The notes beneath the pieces are model-generated. The model saw only the letters and a list, made by a program, of their open reading frames with translations. It was not told the DNA's origin and did not search any database. The translations under genes were made by a program, and so were the position numbers. From contig JADKEA010000004.1 of assembly GCA_016718275.1 (NCBI GenBank), positions 53,593 through 117,592 on the forward strand: a stretch of DNA of 64,000 bases. The letters are read 5' to 3'. Every line of letters begins with the position of its first letter. Position 1 is the first letter of the stretch. Below are positions 35,141 through 43,488 of the stretch, in pieces. The DNA comes from Candidatus Villigracilis affinis. Its GTDB lineage: Bacteria > Chloroflexota > Anaerolineae > Anaerolineales > Villigracilaceae.

Positions 35141-36556
35141 ATGATTTTCTCGAACACTCCGCGCCCTGAGACCTTGAAATCTCTTGCGGATGTGAAGCAC
35201 GTGCCGTTTTGGTTGGATGACCCGGCACGTCCGGAGCCTGCTTCCGCTTTGACCGAAAGCATCACAGCCGATCTCGTTGTCATCGGCGCAGGCTTCACAG
35301 GCTTGTGGACAGCTCTTCTTGCAAAGCAAGCCGACCCGTCTCGTGACGTGGTCCTTCTTGAAGCGGGGGAGACAGGCATTGGCGCCAGCGGACGAAATGG
35401 CGGTTTCGTCGCCTCGTCACTGACTCATTCCTTTCAAAATGGATTGAACCGCTGGCCCAAAGAACTCAAAAAGATCATCGAACTGGGGCACAAAAATCTG
35501 GACGGAATAGAAGCCACGATCAAGCAATTCAACATTGATTGTGATTTCATCCGCTCAGGCGAGATCAATGTCGCCAATGAAGAATATCAAATCGAAGAAC
35601 TGCGCGAGGAAGCCGAACATTCTGCCCAATATGGGGAGCGAATCCAATTTCTCGACCGTGAGCAGATCCGCGCACGAGTCAACTCGCCGACCTATCTTGC
35701 CGCGATCCACGACCCGTCTGTGGCGATGGTCAACCCCGCGCGATTGGTCTGGGGCTTAAGAAGAGCATGCCTGGAAGTTGGAGTCCGCTTGTTTGAGGGC
35801 ACGCAGGTCACGGGTCTGGAAGAGAAGCGTGAGTCGGTACTTGTCAAAACATCCTATGGGCAGGTTGAATCCAAACGCGTGGCGCTGGCTACGAATGCAT
35901 TTCCGCCTTTGCTCAAAAGACTCTCGTTTTATGTTGTCCCTGTTTACGATTATGTGCTGATGACCGAGCCGCTCTCCAAAGAACAACGTGATGCGATTGG
36001 CTGGCATGGGCGCGAAGGTGTGAGCGATAACGGCAATCAATTCCATTATTACCGCACCAGCGCAGACGGTCGGATTCTGTGGGGCGGATACGACGCCATC
36101 TATTATCCAAACAATGAAGTGGCTCCGCACCTGGAAAATCGTCCCGAAACATTCGCGCGTTTGGCGGAGAATTTCTTCCAAACCTTTCCGCAGTTGACGG
36201 GTTTGCGCTTCACACACGCCTGGGGCGGTGTGATCGACACTTGTTCGCGCTACACTGCGTTTTGGGGTCAGGCCTATGGCGGCAAAGTGGCATACGCAAT
36301 GGGTTACACCGGCCTCGGTGTCGGCGCATCGCGCTTCGGCGCGCAAGTGATGCTGGATCTGCTCGATGGCAAAAAGACCGAACGCACCGAATTGCAAATG
36401 GTGAAATCGAAACCGTTCCCATTCCCGCCCGAACCGTTCCGCTCGCCGATTGTCAACTTCACACGATGGTCTCTCAATCGCGCGGATGACAACGGCGGCG
36501 AAAGAAATTTATGGCTGAAGATTTTGGATGCGCTGGGGTTGGGGTTTGATTCGTGA
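35141..36556 (+). CDS. FAD-dependent amine/amino acid oxidoreductase (DAO family)
   Basis: This is a 471-residue protein from the ATG at 35141, which has GGAG five bases upstream; an in-frame start 18 codons earlier has none. The Rossmann dinucleotide motif is VVIGAGFTGLWTALLA (about 47-62), followed by the DAO signature VVLLEAGETGIGASGRNGGF. The C-terminal part has GYTGLGVGASRFGAQVMLDLL, which contacts FAD. Overall it resembles the PuuB/OrdL group (gamma-glutamylputrescine oxidase-like), but the substrate is unknown and no putrescine pathway gene is nearby. Single gene with terminators on both sides. Confidence 0.88.
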   Translation: MIFSNTPRPETLKSLADVKHVPFWLDDPARPEPASALTESITADLVVIGAGFTGLWTALLAKQADPSRDVVLLEAGETGIGASGRNGGFVASSLTHSFQNGLNRWPKELKKIIELGHKNLDGIEATIKQFNIDCDFIRSGEINVANEEYQIEELREEAEHSAQYGERIQFLDREQIRARVNSPTYLAAIHDPSVAMVNPARLVWGLRRACLEVGVRLFEGTQVTGLEEKRESVLVKTSYGQVESKRVALATNAFPPLLKRLSFYVVPVYDYVLMTEPLSKEQRDAIGWHGREGVSDNGNQFHYYRTSADGRILWGGYDAIYYPNNEVAPHLENRPETFARLAENFFQTFPQLTGLRFTHAWGGVIDTCSRYTAFWGQAYGGKVAYAMGYTGLGVGASRFGAQVMLDLLDGKKTERTELQMVKSKPFPFPPEPFRSPIVNFTRWSLNRADDNGGERNLWLKILDALGLGFDS

Positions 36557-36598
36557 TGAGATTTGGAATGTAACTCACTCTTGTTATCTCTCACAAAT

Positions 36599-36635
36599 AA
36601 AGACCTCGGAGGCATCCATCCTCCGAGGTCTTTTT
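36599..36635. terminator. Bidirectional rho-independent terminator
   Basis: The stem AGACCTCGGAGG (36601-36612) / CCTCCGAGGTCT (36620-36631) has A-rich left and T-rich right flanks. It separates the convergent oxidoreductase and chelatase genes, and its stem resembles that of the terminator at 3355. Confidence 0.9.
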
Positions 36636-36656
36636 ACTTCTCACTTTTTACTCCCC

Positions 36657-38719
36657 TCACTTCTTCGACGGCTTCGACATCTCATCTCTCACCGTATTGT
36701 ACAAACTCTCCGCTTTCAAATCACTTAGCGAATAGCACGGCGCTTTGAGGTGATCTGCTAACTGTTGGGCGAGTCCCTGATCAAAGGCGGCGTGTTCCAT
36801 GTTGATGACCACGGCGCGGGTTTTTTCCTGGGCGATCATTTCGGCAAACTTGAAGCCTTCTTCCTGCGGCGGCAGTGTGCCAATGGATACGTTGCCTGCG
36901 CCATCGGTCAGCACGATCAGCAGCGGTTCCACATCGGGGTGAATGTGTTTTTCGTGAGTGAGCACATCGTGTGCCATGAATAGCCCTGCTGAGAGCGGGG
37001 TCTTTCCACCGACGGGAATATCCATTAAGGCACGCTGCGCGAGTTGGACGGAGTTGGTGGGGGAGAGCACCAGCGTGGCGCGGTCTTTTTGGAAGACGAT
37101 CAGCCCCACGCGGTCACGGCGTTGATAGGCATCGGTCAACAGCGAAAGGATTGCGCCTTTGGTCGCATTCATGCGCTCGGCAACTGCCATTGACCACGAA
37201 GCATCCACGAGGAAGAGAACCAAATTCGCCACGCGCTTCACGCGGATCTTGCGCTGCAAGTCACTGCGTTTGATGGAGAAGGCCAGCTTCTTGCGTTCCT
37301 CGGTGCGTTGATTTTGGAACGGCGCGGCGGCCCGAAACGTGGCATCGAAGGCGATGTCCGTCAGGTTGTCACCTGCAGGACGCGCCTTGATATAGCGGCC
37401 ATGCTTTCGCTCCGTTTTTGTGAGCGAACGGCGGCCTGCCTGTTTGCGGGTTAGTTTATCGAGCGGGGTGTTGAGTTTGCGAGGCTGGAAGGTCTCACCA
37501 GCTTTTACTTTTTGTCCGCCTTCCCACCAATTCGCATTGGAACTTGCAAACACTTCCTGCTGCTGCATGGGTTCAGGGTTTCCCTGCTGGGGACCTTCCT
37601 GCTGTTCATCTTCGAGCTTTAAGTTTTTTTTTCCTCGCCTTCGCCATCCTGCTTGCTTTCGGATTCATCATCCGAATCTTCAGGGACGGATTGGCCCGCC
37701 AATTGCTCGATGCGTTCCTGCAACTGTTCGGTGGTCAATTCGGCCTGCTGGAAAGGCGTGCGTTTGATGCGGTGCGGAAGCGCCAGCTCTGCGGCGAGCG
37801 CGATATCGTGATCGTTGATCTTGGTGCGGCCTTCGAAGGCTGCTTCAGCGCGAGCAGCTTTGAGAATAACGAGGTCAGCGCGATGGCCGTCTACGTTTAA
37901 TGAAGAAGTCAACGCGGCGATGGAGAGCAGGTCACGGCTCGTGTGGGTGACCTGGTCAACAAGTTCACGTCCACGGGCGATCTTCTGTGAAAGCTCATCT
38001 TCTTTTACAAGCCATAATTTGCGGAAGGCTTCGGCGTCTTTTTCGTAGGAAAGATTGCGTTCCATGATGGTCACACGTTCACGTGCATCGCGGATGCCAA
38101 CGATATCCACGGATAGCGCGAAGCGATCCAGCAACTGAGGGCGGAGATCTCCTTCTTCAGGATTCATCGTCCCAACGAGAATGAATCGCGCTGGATGGGC
38201 AAAGGAAATGCCTTCGCGTTCGACCGTGTTCACGCCCATGGCGGCTGAGTCCAGCAGAATATCCACTACGTGATCGTCGAGCAGGTTGACTTCATCGATG
38301 TAGAGCAATCCACGGTTTGCAGAAGCAAGGACGCCAGGTTCAAAATGACGTTCGCCCTTTTGGATTGCTTTTTCGATATCAAGGGTGCCGACGACACGAT
38401 CTTCAGTTGCAGAAACGGGTAGGTTGATAAAAGGTGTGGCACGCTCGGCGGTGGGAAGTTTCTTTGCCGCAGCATAGCGTTCCTTACATTCGGTGCACCA
38501 TGTTCCAGATTTATCTGGATCGCATCCGAAGCGACAATCCTGCACGATCTTGACGTGCGGCAACAAAGCGGCAAGTGAACGCGCGGCGGTCGATTTGGCC
38601 GTACCGCGTTCACCACGAATCAATACGCCGCCGATACGGGTATCAACGGCATTGAGTATGAGGGCGCGTTTCATGCGCTCCTGTCCAACAATGGCTGTAA
38701 ATGGGAAGATTGCGGGCAT
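36657..38719 (-). CDS. chlD: Mg/Co-chelatase-type ChlD (I-domain plus VWA domain), full length via -1 frameshift
   Basis: The zero frame (38719 to the TAA at 37619) encodes a ChlI-like AAA+ ATPase. Slipping back one base on the A9 run (minus strand 37632-37624) continues as NLKLEDEQQEGPQQGNPEP and runs into the von Willebrand A region that ends at 36657, giving 687 residues. The first half has Walker A GERGTAKS, a zinc-like Cys set (CRFGCDPDKSGTWCTEC) and Walker B LLYIDEVNLL. The linker is acidic and Gln-rich. The VWA half has MIDAS DASWS and GGKTPLSAG, followed by LTDGAGN. ChlD is the medium subunit of magnesium chelatase and, with CobN, of some cobalt chelatases. No cobN or chlH gene is in the window. 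Confidence 0.85.
37619..38719 (-). CDS. ChlI-like small subunit: zero-frame termination product of the same gene
   Basis: Ribosomes that do not shift stop at the TAA one codon after the slippery run, giving 366 residues ending DGEGEEKKT. This contains the whole AAA+ ATPase (VGQERMKRALILNAV, Walker A, Walker B, sensor 1 GTMNPEEGDLRPQLLDRF and the lid) and matches a stand-alone ChlI/BchI in length. Published work on chlD genes reports that -1 frameshifting can supply both chelatase subunits from one gene when no separate small-subunit gene exists. Whether this genome has another chlI cannot be seen here. Confidence 0.82.
   Translation of the reverse strand: MPAIFPFTAIVGQERMKRALILNAVDTRIGGVLIRGERGTAKSTAARSLAALLPHVKIVQDCRFGCDPDKSGTWCTECKERYAAAKKLPTAERATPFINLPVSATEDRVVGTLDIEKAIQKGERHFEPGVLASANRGLLYIDEVNLLDDHVVDILLDSAAMGVNTVEREGISFAHPARFILVGTMNPEEGDLRPQLLDRFALSVDIVGIRDARERVTIMERNLSYEKDAEAFRKLWLVKEDELSQKIARGRELVDQVTHTSRDLLSIAALTSSLNVDGHRADLVILKAARAEAAFEGRTKINDHDIALAAELALPHRIKRTPFQQAELTTEQLQERIEQLAGQSVPEDSDDESESKQDGEGEEKKT
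37624..37632 (-). other. A9 slippery run: candidate programmed -1 frameshift site
   Basis: Zero-frame codons are GAG GAA AAA AAA ACT TAA, which contain the canonical heptamer A AAA AAA. After a -1 slip the next codons are AAC TTA AAG, leading to the VWA half. The zero-frame stop follows within one codon. An AGGA motif lies about 14 bases before the A-run, in the range used by Shine-Dalgarno-like stimulators. A small hairpin, CAGGG/CCCTG (37586-37574), lies about 38 bases downstream, rather far to act as a classical stimulator. Confidence 0.75.
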
Positions 38720-38795
38720 TTTTTCTCCAGTGCGTGATTATAAGCCAAAATTTTCTTTCGAGAAGGAATCTGTTGTTTTAATGCGTATATCGGGG

Positions 38796-38824
38796 TTGTC
38801 AAGTTCTGCATTCACTTGTATAAT
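38796..38824 (+). promoter_or_regulatory. Near-consensus sigma70-type promoter for the S1 protein gene
   Basis: TTGTCA (38796-38801), a 17-base spacer and a perfect TATAAT (38819-38824) lie 36 bases before the ATG. It is one of the best promoter matches in the window and fits a housekeeping gene. Confidence 0.85.
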
Positions 38825-38860
38825 CCAAATCATATTTCAGTTTAATTGGAGTCACGCGTG

Positions 38861-40084
38861 ATGGATGAAAATGAAGCCCAAACTGGGCAAGGGGCTGTAA
38901 ATCCCCAGGGAGACCAACCCCACAATCAGACAATGGAGTCACTGCTCGAGACAGAATCTTTGAGTGTCGAATTGCCGCAGGTCGGCGAAATTCGCAAAGG
39001 CATGATCGCAAGCATTAGCTCAAGCCAGATTCTCATCAGTGTCGGAGCGAAATCCGAAGGTGTTGTTGCAGGCCGCGAGTTGGAACAACTCACAGCCGAA
39101 GAACGCGCCGCACTGAGCGTTGGACAGGAAGTGAACGTTTACGTTCTCAATCCTGAAGATCAAAACGGCAATGTCGTTTTATCGTTCAAGCGCGCACAAG
39201 AGGAAATGTCCTGGGAAAATGTTGAGAAGATGATCGCGGATGAAACCGTGATCGATACAAAGATCGTTGGGTTCAACAAAGGCGGTTTGATCGTCGCTGT
39301 TGGAAACCTGCGCGGCTTTGTTCCTTCTTCACAGATCAGCGCCGCACGCCGTGCACAGTCTTCCGGCGACACCCCTGAACAACGCTGGCAAAAGATGGTT
39401 GGCCAGGCAATCTCAGTCCGCATTATCGAAGTGGACCGCGAACGCCGCCGCCTGATCCTTTCCGAGCGTTCCACCAGCACCGAAACCCGTTCCTCGATGA
39501 AGGATCGCGTGATCAGTGAGTTGGAAGAAGGTAAGGTGTACACCGGTAAAGTTACGAGCCTCGCAGACTTTGGCGCCTTTGTCAATGTCAGCGGTGCAGA
39601 CGGCCTTGTGCATCTCTCAGAGCTTTCCTGGGATCGCCTTCAGCACCCCAAGGAAATCCTCGAAGTCGGGCAGGAAGTCAAGGTCAAGGTTATCAACATT
39701 GACCGCGACAAGAAACGCATTGGTCTGTCCATCCGCGCCTTACAGGATGACCCTTGGAAGAGCCGTGTCGAAAAATTCAGCGTCGGCCAGCTTGTTGAAG
39801 GCGTCATTACCCGCCTGACCAAGTTCGGTGCATTTGCCCGTCTTGAAGGCGATATCGAAGGTCTCATCCACATCTCTGAGTTAAGCGAGAACCGTGTTGA
39901 GCACCCGAAGGAAGTCCTCAAGGAAGGTGAAGTCAAGACGCTGCGCGTCATCCGCATCGACGGCGAGCAGCACCGCATCGGCCTCAGCCTCCGCAAGGTT
40001 GACTCGGCCGCCTTCGCCGACAAGGATTTCAAAATGCTCACGCAGGGATTTCAAGACCCTGACGAAGAGAACAAAGACGAGTAA
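38861..40084 (+). CDS. Ribosomal protein S1-like, four S1 RNA-binding domains
   Basis: This 407-residue protein has four S1 domains: about 45-110 (KGMIASISSSQILISVG), 128-200 (TKIVGFNKGGLIVAVGNLRGFVPSSQIS), 220-290 (YTGKVTSLADFGAFVNV, DGLVHLSELS) and 305-375 (VEGVITRLTKFGAFARLEGDIEGLIHISELS). The N-terminus and C-terminus are acidic. E. coli S1 has six domains, and four-domain forms are usual in several other phyla. GGAG at 38848 can serve either GTG 38858 or ATG 38861; I chose the ATG. It binds mRNA at the small ribosomal subunit. Confidence 0.93.
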   Translation: MDENEAQTGQGAVNPQGDQPHNQTMESLLETESLSVELPQVGEIRKGMIASISSSQILISVGAKSEGVVAGRELEQLTAEERAALSVGQEVNVYVLNPEDQNGNVVLSFKRAQEEMSWENVEKMIADETVIDTKIVGFNKGGLIVAVGNLRGFVPSSQISAARRAQSSGDTPEQRWQKMVGQAISVRIIEVDRERRRLILSERSTSTETRSSMKDRVISELEEGKVYTGKVTSLADFGAFVNVSGADGLVHLSELSWDRLQHPKEILEVGQEVKVKVINIDRDKKRIGLSIRALQDDPWKSRVEKFSVGQLVEGVITRLTKFGAFARLEGDIEGLIHISELSENRVEHPKEVLKEGEVKTLRVIRIDGEQHRIGLSLRKVDSAAFADKDFKMLTQGFQDPDEENKDE

Positions 40085-40093
40085 AAATAATCC

Positions 40094-40117
40094 AGAGCGC
40101 ACCGAAAGGTGCGCTCT
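40094..40117 (+). terminator. Hairpin with GAAA tetraloop after the S1 gene
   Basis: AGAGCGCACC (40094-40103) pairs perfectly with GGTGCGCTCT (40108-40117) around GAAA. The T-tract is poor (TCAATAAT), so termination may be partial and allow read-through into the dipeptidase gene 14 bases on. Confidence 0.7.
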
Positions 40118-40130
40118 TCAATAATCCCCT

Positions 40131-41222
40131 ATGCCTATTATTGTTGATGCTCACGCAGATATCGCCTGGAACATGCTCAAATATGGGCGCGATTACACCC
40201 GCTCTGCCGAGGAAACACGCCAGCTTGAGGCTGGCGGTCCTGCTGTAGCGAACAACGACGACACACTCCTTGGCTGGCCCGATTACCAGCGCGGACAAGT
40301 CTCCGTCATTTTTTCAACGCTGTATGCCACACCAGCACGCTGGAGCAAGGGCGAAAACAAAACCCAGGTCTACAAAAATTTTGACGAGGCACATCAGCTT
40401 TATCGTGAGCAATTGCTGACCTACCATCGGATGACGGATTCGACGCCTGACAAATTCCGCCTCATCGCTTCCAAACGTGACTTGGACCTGGTCCTCGATC
40501 ATTGGAAGAATCCCACCCCAGGCAGTGACGGACATCCCGTAGGCATGGTTGTGCTCATGGAAGGCGCAGAAGGTATCCGCGAACTTTCCGAGCTGGACGA
40601 ATGGTATGAGCTTGGCGTGCGCCTGATCGGCCCAGCCTGGGTTGGCACACGCTATTGTGGCGGTTGGAATGAGCCAGGCCCGTTGACTTCCGACGGCCGC
40701 AAATTGCTTTCCGCGATGGCGGAACATAACTTTATCCTCGATCTCAGTCACATGGATGAACAGGCTGCCGTGGAGGCGCTCGATATCTACCGCGGACCCA
40801 TCGTTGGCACACATGCCAATTGTTTGTCGTTGCTGCCCAATTCACCATCGAACCGTCATTTTTCAGATCGTATCATCGAAGGCGTCATAGAACGTGATGG
40901 CGTCGTGGGGGTGGTTCCGTTCAACAGTTATCTCAAGGTTGGGTGGGTGGCAGGTAAAAGCGAGCGATCAGAAGTTTCGCTTGGCAACGTTGCCAATCAC
41001 ATCGACCATATCTGCCAGATTGCGGGGGATGCCCTCCACGCAGGGATCGGCTCCGATTTTGATGGCGGTTTTGGTTTGCAATCTGTCCCACCCGAGATTG
41101 AGACAATTGCTGATTTGCAAAAACTTTCATTCTTGTTAGAGGCGCGCGGTTACAGCGAAACAGACATTGCCAATATCCTTGGTGGTAACTGGCTTGCACG
41201 CCTGAGAAGGGATTTGCCCTAA
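40131..41222 (+). CDS. Membrane dipeptidase-like M19 family peptidase
   Basis: This 363-residue protein has the M19 pattern: DAHADI at the N-terminus (HxD metal ligands), MEGAEGI with the bridging Glu, LDLSHMDE and GTHANCLSLL (His ligands), and GIGSDFDGGFG (Asp). It is a di-zinc enzyme of the amidohydrolase fold that cleaves dipeptides, often with D-residues at the C-terminus. There is no signal peptide, so this member is cytoplasmic. Its stop overlaps the next gene's start (TAATG). Confidence 0.9.
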   Translation: MPIIVDAHADIAWNMLKYGRDYTRSAEETRQLEAGGPAVANNDDTLLGWPDYQRGQVSVIFSTLYATPARWSKGENKTQVYKNFDEAHQLYREQLLTYHRMTDSTPDKFRLIASKRDLDLVLDHWKNPTPGSDGHPVGMVVLMEGAEGIRELSELDEWYELGVRLIGPAWVGTRYCGGWNEPGPLTSDGRKLLSAMAEHNFILDLSHMDEQAAVEALDIYRGPIVGTHANCLSLLPNSPSNRHFSDRIIEGVIERDGVVGVVPFNSYLKVGWVAGKSERSEVSLGNVANHIDHICQIAGDALHAGIGSDFDGGFGLQSVPPEIETIADLQKLSFLLEARGYSETDIANILGGNWLARLRRDLP

Positions 41223-41722
41223 TGAGCACGAACAAACCTATTCCTGCATCTACTCCTGTTGACACCACACCATATTCCAACGCCAATGGTCAAAATGCCC
41301 CGCGTATTTTTGTGGGTCTTGTAGTCACCTTTATCGGGCTGTTTATCTTTACCATCGGCTCCAAGCCTGATTGGTTTGGCTGGGACCGCAGCGCTGTGGT
41401 CGGTTTTGTGCAGATCGCGGTTTTTCTTGCAGGCCTTGCGCTGATCTGCCTTGGCGGATACATCAGCCTGCTTACCTTATGGTCGGGCCAAGAGCGGACG
41501 ATTCTTGCGGACATTGGCACACGGTTGGTTGGCACAGGCTATGTGATTGCCGTCTTCGCAGGCTTGGCCGATGTATTCGGAATGGGCTCACAGTCGTTTC
41601 CACAGGTTCCATACTTTGGGCCGTGGCAGGCTACAGGTGTATTGATCGGTCAGGGGATCATTGCATTGGGATTTCTGTTATTTATTCCGTTCTTTCCCCA
41701 TAAAGTATTCAGACAAAGTTAG
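41222..41722 (+). CDS. Four-helix membrane protein coupled to the dipeptidase
   Basis: This 166-residue protein has a polar N-terminus of 20 residues, then hydrophobic segments at about 22-42, 58-80, 97-115 and 135-155 with short loops. I do not recognise a family. The one-base TAATG overlap with the dipeptidase gene implies coupled translation. A strong terminator follows. Confidence 0.72.
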   Translation: MSTNKPIPASTPVDTTPYSNANGQNAPRIFVGLVVTFIGLFIFTIGSKPDWFGWDRSAVVGFVQIAVFLAGLALICLGGYISLLTLWSGQERTILADIGTRLVGTGYVIAVFAGLADVFGMGSQSFPQVPYFGPWQATGVLIGQGIIALGFLLFIPFFPHKVFRQS

Positions 41723-41734
41723 TGGTCAGGCAAC

Positions 41735-41766
41735 AAAAAAACCGCTGGAATTCCAGCGGTTTTTTT
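41735..41766. terminator. Strong bidirectional terminator
   Basis: The palindrome A7-CCGCTGGAA / TTCCAGCGG-T7 spans 41735-41766 without mismatch. It ends the dipeptidase operon on the plus strand and the tRNA-Glu transcript on the minus strand. Confidence 0.92.
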
Positions 41767-41774
41767 GTTCAAGA

Positions 41775-41850
41775 TGGTGCCCCCACGGGGATTCGAACCC
41801 CGGTCGTGGCCTTGAAAGGGCCGCGTCCTAGGCCTCTAGACGATGGGGGC
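41775..41850 (-). tRNA. tRNA-Glu (anticodon UUC), CCA encoded
   Basis: On the minus strand the acceptor GCCCCCA (41850-41844) pairs with TGGGGGC (41785-41779). The anticodon loop is CTTTCAA with anticodon TTC, and the T-arm CGGGG TTCGAAT CCCCG is perfect. Discriminator A and an encoded CCA occupy 41778-41775. The D-arm resembles that of E. coli tRNA-Glu (GTCTAGAGGCC). The anticodon stem appears to have one C-A mismatch at its outer pair. Confidence 0.96.
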
Positions 41851-41869
41851 CTTTTTTTAGAGCGGGCGA

Positions 41870-41898
41870 ATTCTATCATCCCATCTAATGTCAGTCAA
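41870..41898 (-). promoter_or_regulatory. Promoter of tRNA-Glu
   Basis: On the minus strand TTGACT (41898-41893), a 17-base spacer and TAGAAT (41875-41870) lie 20 bases before the tRNA 5' end. Confidence 0.8.
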
Positions 41899-41904
41899 GC
41901 GATT

Positions 41905-42459
41905 TTAAGGTTGAATTTCCGGCTTCACCCGCTGATTAATCAAGGCCATGATATCGATCATATTTCGATTAACCAGGATACCGGCGCTCTCAACACGCAA
42001 ATTTGGAATGAGGATCGCGGTCAATGTGGCGTTCATAACCGGTAGAAATGTTCGGGTTCCATCTGTCATGATTGCAGTGAAATCGAAACGTCCCGGCAGT
42101 TCCATCGTTCCTTCCACTTCGAACATCTGGGTTGCGATCCGCACCGGATGCTCCACGACGCTTGCATATCCACCGCGCACCAACGCCTGCGGACCGAGGT
42201 CCTCGCGGCGCGCAAGGCATACAGCATGGATCTGCCTCTTCATCATGCGGATCAATTCAAAATGGTCCACAAGCTTGGTGGGCATATGCAGGCGTGCCAG
42301 ACGCGCATCGTTCACTTCCATCGCCGAATGGGTCGAATCATTCATCATACCCATCACGCCGTTATTTGTGATCATGATCTTGCCGACCACGCGATAGCCC
42401 GATGTCATGATGTCGGCAGGGAGGAAGCGATAGGTGCGGGGTGAAGTGTCGAGTGTCAT
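41905..42459 (-). CDS. Conserved-looking protein of unknown function
   Basis: This 184-residue protein has no signal peptide or membrane segment. Its sequence alternates beta-like stretches (YRVVGKIMITNNGVMGMM, RTFLPVMNATLTAILIPN) with an Arg/Lys-rich centre (IRMMKRQIHAVCLARREDLG). I cannot name a family. It is separated by 21 bases from the YgiT-type zinc-finger gene and followed by the tRNA-Glu promoter. A two-layer beta fold with a regulatory role is possible, but there is no direct support. Confidence 0.65.
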   Translation of the reverse strand: MTLDTSPRTYRFLPADIMTSGYRVVGKIMITNNGVMGMMNDSTHSAMEVNDARLARLHMPTKLVDHFELIRMMKRQIHAVCLARREDLGPQALVRGGYASVVEHPVRIATQMFEVEGTMELPGRFDFTAIMTDGTRTFLPVMNATLTAILIPNLRVESAGILVNRNMIDIMALINQRVKPEIQP

Positions 42460-42480
42460 GGCGTGGGCTGTCCCTCTCAG

Positions 42481-42777
42481 TTAGGAATCGTGTGCCGTAC
42501 GGGACGTGCCCGTACGGGGTTTGGGATGCGGCAACGGACGGCGCGATTTCGCGTTGGGCTTGCCTGCATTTGGGTCCAACAGCATATTCAACCAGTTGAT
42601 TGCTTTTTCATCGTACTCGCGTTTTCCACACACATCACAAACCCATGCGGGGAAATGCGGAACGGTGATCAATTCATTGCCAAGCCACGTGAAATACGTG
42701 ATGTGACGCGGCTGTAAAATGCCCGAGTGGCATTCATTGCATGGAAACGATCTTGGGATAAACTCGTCTTCGCTCAT
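42481..42777 (-). CDS. YgiT-type zinc finger protein
   Basis: This 98-residue protein has two Cys pairs, CNECHSG and CDVCGKREYD, separated by about 30 residues. This is the arrangement of the YgiT/MqsA N-terminal zinc domain (the second motif plus YDE is typical). The basic, Pro/Arg-rich C-terminus (KSRRPLPHPKPRTG) lacks the HTH of MqsA. No MqsR-like toxin gene is adjacent, so this is probably not a toxin-antitoxin pair. It lies 12 bases after the lepB stop on the same strand. Confidence 0.78.
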   Translation of the reverse strand: MSEDEFIPRSFPCNECHSGILQPRHITYFTWLGNELITVPHFPAWVCDVCGKREYDEKAINWLNMLLDPNAGKPNAKSRRPLPHPKPRTGTSRTAHDS

Positions 42778-42789
42778 TTGAATGAATCC

Positions 42790-43431
42790 TTATTGTTGTA
42801 CAGCCAATAATTCCTTGTGTTCGATCACATCCCACATGGGCGGTGGCCAGTAGATTAGAACGGCCTTGCCCACCACATTCTCAAACGGGAGAAAGCCCCA
42901 CGAATGTGAATCGGAAGAATCGTTGCGGTTATCACCCAGCACGAAAAGCCTGTCTTCAGGAACGTTCCATTGGCTGGAGTAGGCAGGAGGGGCCGCGATG
43001 TAGGGTTCTTCCAAGGCCTGTCCATTCACATAAACAATTCCCTCGTTCACTTCAATGCGGTCTCCGGGCAGGCCGATCACTCGCTTGATCAATTCCTGTT
43101 CGGGATCCATCGGGTAATGAAATACGATAATATCGCCGCGCTGAACATTGCTGAGTTTGTAATTCAACTTGCTGACCAGAACAAATTCGCCGTCATCCAG
43201 AGTGGGGCGCATGCTGAAGCCATCCACTCGTACTCTTGCCGAAACTGCGTTGATGCCAAAAAACAGAACCACAGCCAGAATAAGGGTTTCGATAATATCC
43301 AGAAAAAAACGACCCCATTTTATCTTTTCCTGGGCGGGCGCCTGTTCCTGGCTGGCCTGCCCTTCGATCTGCCCCTCGACTTGCCCCTCAATGTGTCCCT
43401 GAGGTTGTTCTTCTTGTTGTAAAGTTTCCAA
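42790..43431 (-). CDS. lepB: Signal peptidase I
   Basis: This 213-residue protein has a Gln/Glu-rich cytosolic N-terminus, one membrane helix (about 43-62) and the type I signal peptidase domain. The catalytic Ser73 is in GFSMRPTL and Lys116 in LIKRVIGLPGD. The GDNRNDSSDSHSWG box is intact. It cleaves signal peptides of exported proteins on the outer face of the membrane. The start is TTG at 43431, because GGAGG (43441-43437) sits five bases upstream. The nearby ATG at 43436 is out of frame and only one base from the ribosome site. Confidence 0.94.
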   Translation of the reverse strand: METLQQEEQPQGHIEGQVEGQIEGQASQEQAPAQEKIKWGRFFLDIIETLILAVVLFFGINAVSARVRVDGFSMRPTLDDGEFVLVSKLNYKLSNVQRGDIIVFHYPMDPEQELIKRVIGLPGDRIEVNEGIVYVNGQALEEPYIAAPPAYSSQWNVPEDRLFVLGDNRNDSSDSHSWGFLPFENVVGKAVLIYWPPPMWDVIEHKELLAVQQ

Positions 43432-43454
43432 TCATGCCTCCAATTATTGGCAAA

Positions 43455-43481
43455 ATTATACTTCTCTTTTTTCGAAGTCAA
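43455..43481 (-). promoter_or_regulatory. Candidate promoter for lepB
   Basis: On the minus strand TTGACT (43481-43476), a short 15-base spacer and a perfect TATAAT (43460-43455) lie 24 bases before the TTG start. The short spacer lowers confidence. Confidence 0.55.
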
Positions 43482-43488
43482 CTAATCC

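Noticed and set aside
37619..37632. Chelatase frame break as a pseudogene or sequencing error
   Set aside because: The A9 run, adjacent stop and complete small-subunit product match known programmed frameshifting in chlD, so error is not the first choice, though it remains possible.
42481..42777. MqsRA-type toxin-antitoxin system
   Set aside because: Only a YgiT-like zinc domain is present, without the antitoxin HTH, and no toxin-like gene is adjacent.
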